Below are positions 33,669 through 44,203 of a DNA stretch of 64,000 bases, one piece after another; the stretch's first letter is position 1; each line of letters opens with the position of its first letter. The notes below the pieces were generated by a model, which was given only the letters and a program-made list of their open reading frames with translations, made no database searches and was not told where the DNA came from. The translations under genes and the position numbers were made by a program. The stretch is from the NCBI GenBank assembly GCA_948474755.1, contig CAOLHI010000563.1, forward strand, positions 525,851-589,850, given 5' to 3'. The stretch is from Ctenosaura bakeri (taxonomy: Eukaryota; Chordata; Lepidosauria; Squamata; Iguanidae).

Positions 33669-34090
33669 GGCCATTTCTGCATGGGGCGAGGGAACCGCTT
33701 CATGCCCTTACTCACCAGATCTTCTGGCTCCTCGGTCCAGTCCAGGGTTAATTGGAGCAGTGCTTCCAAAATGTTGGCTTCCGGTTGGTCATGGGTCCCG
33801 ACCTACAGCTGAAGCTCGCCAGGCCTAAAGCCCTCCCCTGCAGATTGCATTGGTGTGAGCCTGCAAATCTGCAAAAGGGAGCAGGCATGCAGTGGTGTGG
33901 CCCGGCACTTTGAAAGACCTGATTTTTTCCAGTCTTTCAAAAACATGCTGGAGGACCACATGGGGTCGTTTCAGAGTGGACTGAGGCGTGGATCTCTGGT
34001 AAGTAGTCTGAACCCGGTCCGCTCCAAGGTGCAGACATCCTATGTGGAGGACGCACTGCACTGTTTTAATTACCCCGTGCAGAAATGGCC
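33669..34090. mobile_element. Harbinger-like element, family 4 (422 bp), TAG target duplication
   Basis: It begins GGCCATTTCTGCATGGGG and ends TTAATTACCCCGTGCAGAAA TGGCC, with TAG on both sides (33666-33668, 34091-34093). Interior words match 18512-18968 throughout (CAGATCTTCTGGCTCC, GCTTCCGGTTGG, ACATGCTGGAGGACCACA). The GGGGTAATTA end extension is shared with 9870-10609. Confidence 0.85.
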
Positions 34091-34221
34091 TAGGAAACTA
34101 GAGGTTTTCTTCATGCTAAAGTTGTACTCTACCAATGATCTGCAGAACCTCCTTGTGACTGCTGTGATGTTAGGATGTGGTTAATTATATTATTGATAGG
34201 TTGTAAGGAAAACTCTTCTCT

Positions 34222-34458
34222 AGGATTCTCCTCTTCAGATTCTACCTGAACCTCAGGAAGAACTTCCTGACAGTCAGAGCTGTCCAGCAGTGGAATATGC
34301 TGCCTTGGAGTGTGGTGGAGTCTCCTTCTTTTGGAAGTTTTTAAGCAGAGGCTGGATGACCTTCTGTTGGGAGTGCTTTGATGTGGGTTCATGCACAGCA
34401 GGGGGTTGGACTGGATGGCCCCTGTGGTCTCTTTCAGCTCTATGATTCTAAGATTCTA
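34222..34458 (+). mobile_element. CR1 LINE, short 3' end
   Basis: Starts in TCTACCTGAACCTCAGGAAG and runs through GGTTGGACTGGATGGCCCC to GATTCTAAGATTCTAGG. 5'-truncated and moderately diverged. Confidence 0.85.
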
Positions 34459-35399
34459 GGAGGAAAGTGTCCTATTGGCCCTACAGTTTCCTGGCACTGA
34501 TGACAACAGTGAGAAATAATGAAGGGTTGAACTGGTTGATAAGGAGGTCCTTGCCCCTGGCCACTGACATAGTCATTTCATAGTTGTTCATTCTATTTTT
34601 GACCTTTAATGATAGCACTTGGATGACCAACAAAAAAGACACCCTCTCCCACTTGCACGTGACCTTTCAACAGGTCAATGGGATCCCGGCATGACGGCTC
34701 AAGAGGAGCAGGACCACTATTGTTGGTGGTCCCACTCTTCTTGCATCACTAGCTGGTGCAATTGCAAGGGGAATATAATTGCCAGAGAGACTCCATCAAT
34801 GACCCCCAATCATATGAACCTTCCATCACAGCTGGACATGCAGAAGGGTCAAAAGCAGGATCACACACTTCCTTCTCACTGTAGCATAGGAAGAAAGCTG
34901 GGTGCTGTGTGAAGGAAGGGATGTCTCCCTTGCACTCCTTTCCTCAGACAGACAGTTGGATGCAGAGGGGAGCCCTAGGGACACACTCCAATCCCAGCAG
35001 AGATGCTGCCAGGATGATCCTCGGACAATGACAGAGCAAGGCAAGGTGAAGAAAGGGCCATACACTATATCACTGCTACTTGCCTGTGGTAGAAGGAACA
35101 CTTGCTTCCACCATCTCCCTGTCCATTTCTGGCAACCTGTTTGTGAGTTCTTCCACCTCATGGAAGAAGTTGGTGAACAAATATTCAAGGAAGTCTTAAC
35201 AAACACAACCCAACTTTTTTCTTTCTATGTCAGTAAATGCACATGCAGTGGTTTACAGTTAATGATAGAAGAACCTGTCAGCTTCACTTTCTCCTGAACT
35301 GAGTTTTTCCCCCGATCTCAAGTTCTTTCCTTCTTGAATATGTGATTTGCAAATGTTGACATGCTCTTCAGAAATGAAATGACACGAATCTCTCCCACG
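34459..35399. other. No recognised gene or repeat
   Basis: Two overlapping frames on opposite strands (34902-35297 plus, 34826-35206 minus) are open for about 130 codons, but neither has a domain, signal or family resemblance. No repeat termini were seen. Confidence 0.3.
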
Positions 35400-36262
35400 T
35401 TTGCACTAACCAAATTAATATGTTCAGCTACTGAAGTGCTAGGTCTGCTGTGTGAAGGAGATGGAAAAATGTTAATGGGTGACAGAGACAAGGCAGAACT
35501 GCTTGACACCTACCTTTGCTTCTGTCTTCTCCCAAAAGGAAAAATAATGTTCAGCTGGGTGAAAATAGAATAAATGATATTATGAGGGGGCTGCAGACCA
35601 AAGTAGATTAAGAGTGGTGCAGGAAGACTTTGCTACTTCAATTGATTTCAACTTTTCAGGGTCAGATGAAGGGCATCCAGGGGTGATGAAGAATCACACA
35701 GACAAAATCTCAGAGTTTATGTTAATAACCTTCGAGAATTATTGGAGAATATTTGAGGCCCCTGCAACTATAGGCAAGAAAATTCTGTCCCATCTTTAAA
35801 GAGGGGTGGAGGAGTGGATCCGGGTAACTACTTTTGGTGAGATACCAAGGGGTCAGCTTATCTCTGATACCAGGATAGATTTCAGAACAGTTTGTTAAAT
35901 GTTTTGAGATCTTCTTGGGAGGGCCTGCTCTCTGTCTCACACCTTTACAGGTGCATTTGATGGGAAGATAGGAGAGACCATTCTTAGTGTCTACCCCCAA
36001 TCTCTGGTTCTCTTCCCAACAGAACTTAGACTGGGACTCTTTTTACCATCTTTCTGCAAACATTTAAAAAGCTTTGCATTCCTGCAGACCTTTGAAAACT
36101 GATTTTCCAGGGGTCACACACCTTATATAATGTCCTGACCTTTCTTTTTTTGTTCTTGTTTTAACTTGTCTGAACTGTTTCACTTTTTTTTTATGGATTA
36201 GTGCTCTTAAACATTTGTATGCTGCTGTGTGATCATCTAGAAAAGAATGCTGCGATCACTAA

Positions 36263-36499
36263 GGCCATTTCTGCACTACACTGTCATAATACTATTATTC
36301 TACTTTCATTGTCGTGTGGAATTCTGGGATTTGTAATTTACTGAGGCCAAAGAGCTCTCTGGCTTAAAATTGTAAAGGCGCCTCCCCAGAAATCCATAGG
36401 ATGCTGAAAGTTGAATAATAGCACTATAGCAAGCCCCAGAAATCCATAGGATGATGAAAGTGGAATAATAGCACTATAACAATGTAGTGCAGAAATGGC
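36263..36499. mobile_element. Hairpin MITE, family 1, with internal 50-bp duplication
   Basis: Left GGCCATTTCTGCACTACAC and right TGTAGTGCAGAAATGGC; flanks TAA and TCA, an imperfect 3-bp duplication. Part of the right arm (CCCCAGAAATCCATAGGATG onward) occurs twice in tandem, at about 36384 and 36434. It lies in the old CR1. Confidence 0.85.
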
Positions 36500-36930
36500 T
36501 CAAGATCCAGCATGGATTCCTCTGAAACAAATCATGACAGAATGATCTTATCTCTTCTTTGGATAGAATTGCATATTTCATAGATCAGGGGAACGTTTCA
36601 CTTTAATAAGACTTTCAGAAACTTCCCCAGTGAGATTCTCACAGAGAAGCTGGTAAAATTTCTGTTACTAGATGGTGCTCTTAAGTTGGATTTGTAATTG
36701 GTAAATGAGGGCATGCTCATCAGATATTCAGATGTAACCGAAGTGGGTGGGGTAGCTATAACAAAATCAGGATTGAGGATGATTTCAACAGACTGGAAAC
36801 CTGAGTCAAAACAAAATGAATTTCAACTGTGATAAATTCAAGAGTTTTCATATAGGCAGGGGATAAAAACAAAGAGTGTCATTCCAATTAACTATAATAT
36901 GTGAGAAAGGATCGAAAGGTATTAGTGGAC

Positions 36931-37813
36931 TGTTACCTCAAGAGGTGGGGAACATTGGGGTCCATCTCCAATGCCAGAGTCTCCTTAGAATTTGTGGAAA
37001 ATATAGCTCAAAGGAGCCCTAAATGGGGAGGGTAACAACAGGTTCTTTTCACCCACATATACAAGTACCAACTGTAGCAAGGACTCCAGCTAAAGTTGAA
37101 CAAAGTATTTCATTTGAACTGACAAACACATGAGAAATCAGACACTTAAGAGCCATAGAAACTATTGGAAAGGTTGGATAGAGAAAGAGGTTGGGTGGAA
37201 AGGGTAATAGTTACGAGTTCTGAAGCAGAAAGTCAAAGTGCATTGGTTCAGATAGCTGTCTGAAGGTAGCACAGAGGAATGAGAGTCCAGAATACCATGT
37301 GCAGCATAACATGTCCAATGTACTACAAATTTTTGGAGCTGAATTTGGGATTTTTATACTCTATTTTCTACCCTGAAGGAGGGTATGTGGACAAAGCAGC
37401 AATTGGTTTCTCATGGGGTTGACAAAGGAGTCTAAAATGGACTGATTCTCCTAACTCTATGTGACAAAACATTGATGGGAGTCATGACAATCTCTTAATG
37501 TTTGGTTGGGCAGGGGGTCTAGGAAACATTTCTGTAGGATAAGATCACAGTAGGGTCCCTGATTGCTTCACCTGGACTTTTTCACTCCATTTCTCTTGGA
37601 AGTACTCATAGCCTGCAGTCTTGAAAGAATTGTCCCAAGCCCATTAGCATTGGCCTTTCCCACCTAATCATCCCTGAATTTATGACCTGACCATGTCGGA
37701 GGGCAACATGCTTACAGCCAGTGTGTGTTCAAACATGTTTTTCAGCCATTAATATGCCCAATTTTGAAAATAGCACATAATACAGAAGGGAGGGGGTGTA
37801 TGGTATGGTAACA
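36931..37813 (-). mobile_element. Solo LTR, ERV-like (883 bp), GGAC target duplication
   Basis: It runs TGTTACC to GGTAACA with GGAC on both sides (36927-36930, 37814-37817). On the minus strand a TATA-like GAGTATAAAAAT sits at about 37349-37360. The conserved 3' block (TATAGCTCAAAGGAGCCC and GGGAGGGTAAC) is present near 37010. CR1 sequence continues on both sides, which proves a clean solo insertion. Confidence 0.9.
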
Positions 37814-38404
37814 GGACCACAAAGTAAACATGAGCTAACAAATGGAACAAGTGCAGAGGAGGGAGATCAAAATGGCAAAGGGTTTGATCATCAGGCCTTC
37901 TGTGGAATGGTAGAGGAATCTGGGTTCACTCAGTTTGGAGGAGACTGAGAAGCAAGATCCTAATAATTTTCAAATGTCTGAAGGGCTGTCTTGTTCTTGT
38001 CTTAGAACAAGCTTGTTTTCTGCTGCTTCAGAGACTAGGACCCAAAGTCACAAACTAATAGGTTCAAATTATGTACAAAGAAATTCAAACTAAAGAGTAG
38101 GAAGAGCTTTATGTTGGTAAGAATAGTTTGACATTGGAACAGGCTGTTTTGGAGGACAGTGGAATCTCCTACATTTGAGTTTTTTAATCAGAGTTTTTAG
38201 GTGGCCATATGTCAGGGAATTTTTTAGGTATAGATTCCTGCTTTGGAAGTAGGCTAATCTAGGGGATCCTCGTGTTCTGCACCAAGTCTATAATTCTGTT
38301 ATTCCCTACATGGAAATAACTGGGTTGTACCCAGCTGCCATGTAACTGCTGAAGACAAGAAGCCTCTTTATAAAAAAGAAGTGTCCAACACTCCTGACAG
38401 TCTG

Positions 38405-39755
38405 TGTTACCTAAGGGCTGGAGGACGCTGATCTCCACCCACAATGCTAGTGTTCCTTAGAATTTGGGGAAATTATAGCTCAAAGGACTCATGAGAGAGG
38501 AAGGTGTCAGCAGGATCTTTTCATTGAAGTATACCAGTACTAACTGTAGAGAGGATCTAGTTAAAGTTAACAAAGTATTTTATTTGATAAACACAAGAAA
38601 TCAGGCACTCGTAGAAAACATACAAGGCTATCAGAAAGTGAGTTGAGAATGATTGGATGCAGTGAGATTGGGTAGAAAGGGTGATAGTTGCAAGTCCTGA
38701 AGAAGGTGTCACAACAGAGTGGCTCAGACTGTGGCCCTTTTTTGCATGGCATTTGCCATGCGAAAGGGTGCCTGAAGTGTTGCACAATTGTGAGAAGCGA
38801 TCTGCTTACAACACGCTTACAATCGCATGACACTCCAAGGTAGGGCAGGTGCCACTTGTGCACTTTTTCATTTTTGTCTTTCAGCCAAAATTTTTCATTG
38901 CACATTGCTTAATGGATGTGTGAGAAACTATCATAAATAACATTGTGCATTGCTTCAGGGCCCCGCACACACTTGATGTGCGTGCAGAGCCTCCGGAGCC
39001 ATGGTGGTTGTGCTTCCTGCCCCAGCACAGCCTGGGAAACTCCCAGGCTGCACTGTGGAATGAAGAGGAGGGGTTCTCATACTGCCTGCTTGGGAGCTGG
39101 CAGCTGATGAGGAGCTGAAGTAACGGGGATGCAAGAGCCTCTCACTGGAGGCTGCTTGCATGATCCCCACATCCCAGCACCACAAAAGGTAAGTTGCAGA
39201 AAGGGCCTGTCTGAGGCTAACATGGGGGAAAGGCAGTCTTGGGCACAATGTACAACAAACTATGCCCTAAAACTAAAACTAAGTTTATACTTATTGTTAA
39301 CCTTTAAAAAAAAATTAATATATATTTTATATATTTTTTGAAAAGCCATAATAGTTTTGCCATGGGATTGACAAAGAAGTCCTAAATAGGCTGAGTGCTT
39401 TAACTCTAGAATGACAAAACATGCAGAACAATCTCTTAATGTTTGATCAGATAGAATGTACAGGGGAGAACTCCATAGGATAAGACTGAGGGATGGTCTC
39501 TGGGCAGTTTGTCTTTCCTTGTATTCAGAAATACAAAGAGTCCGGAGTGGTAAAAGGATTAGCACAAACCCATCAATGTTGGGTATTCTCACCTAATCCT
39601 TTCTGAACTTATGACTCTGAATATGTCCCTAGGTCATCTTGACCCCAAAACACATTCTTCATCCGGCATGATTTTGATTGTGTTCTCTGATTACTAGTAA
39701 GCCCAGTTTATGAAAATTGCACATCTCATGGAAGGGGTGGTAGGGTATAGTAACA
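38405..39755 (-). mobile_element. Solo LTR, ERV-like, interrupted by a family-2 element
   Basis: It begins TGTTACCTAAGG and ends TAGTAACA. Without the insertion at 38732-39206 it is about 870 bp and aligns along its length with the LTR at 36931-37813. Flanks TCTG and CCTG are an imperfect 4-bp duplication. It lies in the same orientation as its sister, 591 bp away, but the DNA between them is CR1 tail, not viral genes. Confidence 0.85.
38732..39206 (-). mobile_element. Harbinger-like element, family 2 (475 bp), CTG target duplication
   Basis: It begins TGGCCCTTTTTTGCA and ends TTGCAGAAAGGGC, with CTG at 38729-38731 and 39207-39209. The uninterrupted sister LTR has a single CTG here (CAGATAGCTGTCTGAAGG, about 37245). 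Interior words are the reverse of the 29769 copy, hence minus. Confidence 0.85.
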
Positions 39756-41169
39756 CCTGGATGAATATGTGTTATGCTGACATGGCAGCAGACAAAGCCA
39801 AGCCATGGGAATGAGTGTTTATTGATGGGACCAGCACAGAGGGAAACATCTGCAGCACAGTCAGAGTAGACCCAGTTGTCTCTTGCCATGAAATCAAGGC
39901 GACATATGGGTTGATTGCTGGAAACAACACTGGAGACAGCGTATCAAAAATGTCCCTCATTAATACTTCAGGTCATGGTGAATTCTGGAAACTGCTTCTT
40001 CTGACAATTCCTTGTGTGCTCTCTCCTGGTCCACTTGATTTGCTCTACTCAGGTCTGGACAGGTTGGCTTTGTTTCTGGCCCGCTGGTCTGGATACTGCA
40101 AAGAGCTATTTATGACAGTTTCTTACACATCCATTAAACAAACAAACAGAACAAAGATGTACACCCAGCCCTATTTGCAATTTACCATTTTAAGTTGGGC
40201 TGGAGTGCAGTGTAAACAAGAGAAGGGGAAAAGAAAAGAAGGAGAGGCCAATAAACTAAGAGACTGTCACTGCCTGCTCATGATGACAAAATCAATCTAG
40301 TCCGTCACTTTTCCCTGTCTCTAAAATTTGTCATTGTCTTCCTCTTGACACTTGAAACCTGTCTGAGATTTTATACACATACTCGTTGTATCTGTTCTGT
40401 CTTACTTATGCATGTGTGCAGCAATCAGTTCCTTCTCTCCTGATTCTACAATTTTTTTAAAGAAAATAAGAAATCCATATAGAAATTCATATTGATGTAC
40501 ATATTTCCAAATACGTTAACCAAGATGCTACATCCTTCTTGCACAGTGTAAATCATGTAGTTTCACAGCAATTGCTCTGCACCATCTTTCTGCTGAATAC
40601 CAACACTGTAAAACCAACTGTGTGCCTGCCTATCGGACTGCTTATTGTCCCGTTGTGCAGTGGGGAAGATACAGTGCTTCTCTCCCATACTCCCAGCAGT
40701 GGCAGAGCTTGAAGTGCAACCATAACAGTTTATTTATTTGCTCAGTCCAAAGACCATTGCAATCCAACAAATACAAAAACAAAACAAAACTTGAAGTGTG
40801 TGTAGGAGGGGTGGGACGGACACGGGGCTATGGTCTGGGGATGGGGCCACAGTGCATAGTGGTGTAGCTGTGGTACATGCAGGCATGGCCAGAGTGCACA
40901 GGGGCATGGCTACAGGCCAGGATGCCTCAAAGATATTGCCCCCTGGGGTGAGCCACCCTCCGTCCCCCGTCCGTATGTGACTGACTCCCAGTGAATGCAC
41001 TGATACAATGAGGAAATCAACAAATGTTATGCTCCCTCCAAGAATGTGCAACAACATGTTCAATGGTTATATTTGCAAAACTCTGCTTGTGCAGCAATGA
41101 AGAACATATCTCTTTCATGCACGAGGCATAAAACAGCCACAGGAGTGAAGGAAATGTAAAATATGTTTT
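39756..41169. other. Unassigned, with one 161-codon open frame
   Basis: The frame 39815-40300 (plus) is the longest outside repeats, but it shows no signal peptide, domain or family resemblance and has no supporting context. A segment near 40585-40665 (TGCTTATTGTCCCGTTGTGC) is an inverted relative of 31400-31490. Confidence 0.3.
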
Positions 41170-41262
41170 AACTGTGTTATTTGTTTTAGGGCATTTTTAA
41201 AGCTTTTATATTTTGTTTTATCTTACATCGGAAGCCACCTTGGAATGGAGTAGGAGAAGTGA
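41170..41262 (+). mobile_element. L2-like LINE 3' tail fragment
   Basis: TTAACTGTGTTATTTGTTTT, then TTTTATATTTTGTTTTATC and GGAAGCCACCTTGGAATGG, resemble the end of an L2 3' untranslated region. Short and diverged. Confidence 0.4.
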
Positions 41263-41281
41263 TTTGGTTTCTCAGTCCTAG

Positions 41282-42209
41282 TGTATTACCAGGCCATATG
41301 CCCTCATGCTTTGAGGTAGTTTAATTGGTAAATATTAATTGGCATACTTATAAATTATACAGTGGTATGGCTGCATGGTCATGCTGACCAAGAGGAAAGA
41401 CTGGCTGAAGATGTGTGAAAACTAGGTTAGGCAGGACCTCAGGGCATGGCACAGGCATCGTTAGGAAATTTTCCGGGAACTCCTGTGACAAAAGACTTGC
41501 AAATGACTGTCAAAAACTCAAATTCCAGAAAGGATGGAACTCAAAACTAAACTGACAATCTTCAACCCTCTTCCTACTTTCCTTTCCTGTCCAACTATCC
41601 AGGAGTTATCATGATCCCATCAGACCTTTGTTACCTAATGATAAGACCATTAGCTCATTCTGGACCCCACTGTCCACTCTGCAGACTCCATTGTCTACTC
41701 TGGCAGAAAGCCATTCATACCTTCCACTTCATTGTGGAAAAAAAAAAAAAAAGAGTATTTAACCTTAGCTTTTTGCCAGATAAGTCATGGTACTTTTGAC
41801 ATACAGACCATCACTCTGCCACTCCGATTCCTGATTTTTTACTACCCCTGGATTCCTAGTCTAAGCCACATCCCTCTGTTTCCTCTCTGCTGCATTGTCA
41901 AATATCACTCACTTCACTCTAAACTCTCACTATCCAATTTTTCCTCCCTTTTCCTTCAGTTAGCCATGTGTGATTGTGAGACTGCTTGGATTGTGTGTGT
42001 GTGTTAATTCCCCCAATAAAACAAGCAAGCTCACTTTTGAATCTCAGTTGGTTGTTCTCCACATTACTACCAGTACGTATAAGTGTAAAAGATCTCTTAA
42101 GGTTACCTCCCTCTCACAGGCCTCCTTTTTGAGCTGATATTCCCCATTGATTCTCAGAAGCAGTAGCACTGTGGGTGGACCCCTGAGTCACCCATATTTT
42201 GGGGTAACA
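41282..42209 (+). mobile_element. Solo LTR, ERV-like (928 bp)
   Basis: It begins TGTATTACCAGG and ends TTTTGGGGTAACA. A TATA-like GAGTATTTAACC (about 41751) and CCAATAAAAC (about 42013) mark U3/R on the plus strand. The 3' block reads GTGTAAAAGATCTC, AAGGTTACCTCCCTCTCAC, CTCCTTTTTGAGCTGATATT. Sister copies are 12598-13410 (minus) and 58669-59579 (plus). The flanks give no clear duplication. Confidence 0.85.
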
Positions 42210-42794
42210 GATGCCATTCATGACCTTTTTAGAATTCTTAACTTCTTAGGTCTGAAGAAAGGGTATCACCCACCCCTCTACCCACATACACACACTATAG
42301 TCACACACAGGATATATATGGAAATTAGTGGATTCTTTCCTGGGAATGGGATTCATTGGGATTATTTTCAGTTCTCTTCTTTTATTGATTTTATTCATAT
42401 TTTTGTTATAGATGCTATGCAATGTGTAGCATTGCATGTTGTTATTGGAGGTGAGACGCAGTGTACCCCATTGTAACTCTTTACTGTTTTCAGAATTGTT
42501 CAAACAACATTAGACCTTTCCATGTTTAAGTGAAAAGTCCCCACACACAAATATGGTTTCACTCATTCTTCATTTTGCCCTCCCTGCCTTTTTTAGTGGA
42601 TCAGAAATTTTGAGAAGTTCATGTCAATGTCTTTCCTTGAAAAAGCAAGTCCCTTTGAGCTAAATTAGAGAAACATATGATGTACCATTGACATTCCAGA
42701 TCATGCTCCTTAATTGGTAATGGACAAAAAGAGAGCATGCAATGCTACTAGGGAATCAATGGTGACAACTTGTTTGCCTGTCTCTGTAAACCCC
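42210..42794. other. No recognised gene or repeat
   Basis: Nothing assigned beyond short chance frames. Confidence 0.3.
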
Positions 42795-42903
42795 ATGACC
42801 TTATTTGAAAGGTAATCTTCTGCTTCTTCTTTTTCTTGACAATTTCATTTGTATTTTACCTTTCCTTTCCAAATCAGGACTGAAAGTGACTTACACATTA
42901 AAA

Positions 42904-42942
<39 letters not shown>

Positions 42943-42959
42943 GTAAGTAAGTAAGTTAA
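42795..42959 (-). mobile_element. L2-like LINE 3' tail with (AAAT)n
   Basis: TTGTATTTTACCTTTCCTTT followed by CAAATCAGGACTGAAAGTG reverses to an L2-type 3' end, and the (AAAT)n run at 42900-42945, continuing as AAGT units, is its tail. Confidence 0.5.
42900..42956. repeat. (AAAT)n/(AAGT)n microsatellite
   Basis: About eleven AAAT units pass into four AAGT units by single substitutions. Confidence 0.95.
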
Positions 42960-43074
42960 TATGCTGCTAAACTGCTAATAACATTTTTTTTAAAAAAAAC
43001 TATACAGTTAAAATAATTAAAAATGGTTTTAATAAACAACAGCTAAATGTAGTATAGTGTCTTATTAAAAGACA

Positions 43075-43330
43075 ATTTTTAGAGACATTTGGTTCCACCA
43101 AAGCTGTTGGATTTTTATTTTTTTTTTAATATTTTCTTGATAGCAAATGGACAGAAAGATGGGGGACAATCTAGCCTCCCTAGGAGGGGAGTTCCAGAGC
43201 CCAGGAACAGCTACCAAGAAATTCCTGTCTCATGTCCTCACAAAATATTTGTGAAGATAATGGAGTATGGAGGACCCCCCCCCCGAAAGTTCTCAGGACC
43301 TGGGCATGAAAACATTAGTGGCAATTAATT
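43075..43330 (+). mobile_element. L2-like LINE untranslated region fragment
   Basis: CTAGCCTCCCTAGGAGGGGA, GTTCCAGAGCCCAGGAAC and AGAAATTCCTGTCTCATGTC match a widespread reptile repeat segment with GGGAGTTCCA...GGCC order. A poly-C run lies at 43275-43283. Confidence 0.5.
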
Positions 43331-43369
43331 GTTCTCTGAATTTATGTTTTTCAAGTGTTTCTGAACTCT

Positions 43370-43700
43370 GATGAGGAGACTTTTCTGCACAATTCAAAAT
43401 TTATTTTTGAACAAAATTCACACATTGTTATTCTGCACACAAAAACAAAACAAAAACAACAACAGCATTTTCTGGACAGAAAACAGTATTCCTATGCAGA
43501 AAACAACCACATGCAAATTTTTGCACAGAATAAATCCTGAATTGCAAATAGGTTTCAAAAGCTGCATGATTTTTGGATGACCCGCTACATGACTTTCTAA
43601 CAGCAGGAATAAAAATATTAAATTTATTCATGTCATTCTTTGAGAAGAAATCTAATGAAAAATTCCCATCCTTATTATGTTTAGTTGAAGTCGGAGGAGG
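43370..43700. repeat. Unnamed TTTCTG/CAGAAA repeat, third locus
   Basis: CTTTTCTGCACAATTC, CAGCATTTTCTGGACAGAAA, ATTCCTATGCAGAAAACAAC and TTTTTGCACAGAATAAATCC show the same reiterated words as 16440-16798, here mostly in the opposite order. Confidence 0.45.
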
Positions 43701-44203
43701 CATGGCTTTAATTATGACTTCGAACAGTGTGCACCAATGATAGTATCATCAGTAACATCAGAGCCAACAATCTAGAAAAAAAAATGGATTTTTCACTCAA
43801 CCATCTCATTTAGTGAGAGGACACTAGCCAAGGAAATAACAGCAGCAGCAGAAACAACAACGGCTACAGAAATAGCAGCAAAAACTTTCCATGTCCCTAT
43901 TTATTAGTCTTGTTATGTTTCCAATTGTTCTGTCTATGGCAGGGAAAAAAAAATAGACTTCCTGTGTGGAGAGAGATATACTACTTGCGGGAAGAGTCCA
44001 ACGCTTTGTTACCTGACAGAATTAATTGGCTAACATTTATAAAATGCCTTGAATCTCTGCAACAGCGCAGTGTTTCAGATCTGAATCTGGTAGACATTTT
44101 CTGATGGACTCTAAACAGAATAGGGTCAGAATCTATTATAATTGAGGGCACTTGCTAATACCCAGCACTCATAGACCTTCCTGCCATTCTCAGCTAGGTG
44201 ATA
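43701..44203. other. No recognised gene or repeat
   Basis: Only short chance frames and an AGCAGCAGCAG-type run near 43843-43880. Confidence 0.3.

Larger units (their letters stand above)
35400..38300 (+). mobile_element. Ancient CR1 LINE pierced by a MITE and a solo LTR
   Basis: In pieces the plus strand matches the open copy at 44292-46319: MLMGDRDKAELLDTY (about 35470), VVQEDFATSIDFNFSGSDEG (35612 on), then after about 340 bp of weak match and the MITE, MLIRYSDVTEVGGV (36711 on), where the catalytic FADD has become YSDV, and YVRKDRKVLVD up to 36930. The LTR (36931-37813) interrupts, and the C-terminus and 3' end continue to about 38300 (CTATAATTCTGTTATTCC). It is long dead. Confidence 0.8.

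Noticed and set aside
36931..39755. Two same-orientation LTRs 591 bp apart as the ends of a short provirus
   Set aside because: The DNA between is CR1 C-terminal and 3' sequence continuing the copy broken at 36930, and the first LTR has its own GGAC duplication.
39815..40300. 161-codon plus-strand frame outside repeats
   Set aside because: No recognisable domain, signal or splice context; length is within what a 64-kb window can give by chance.
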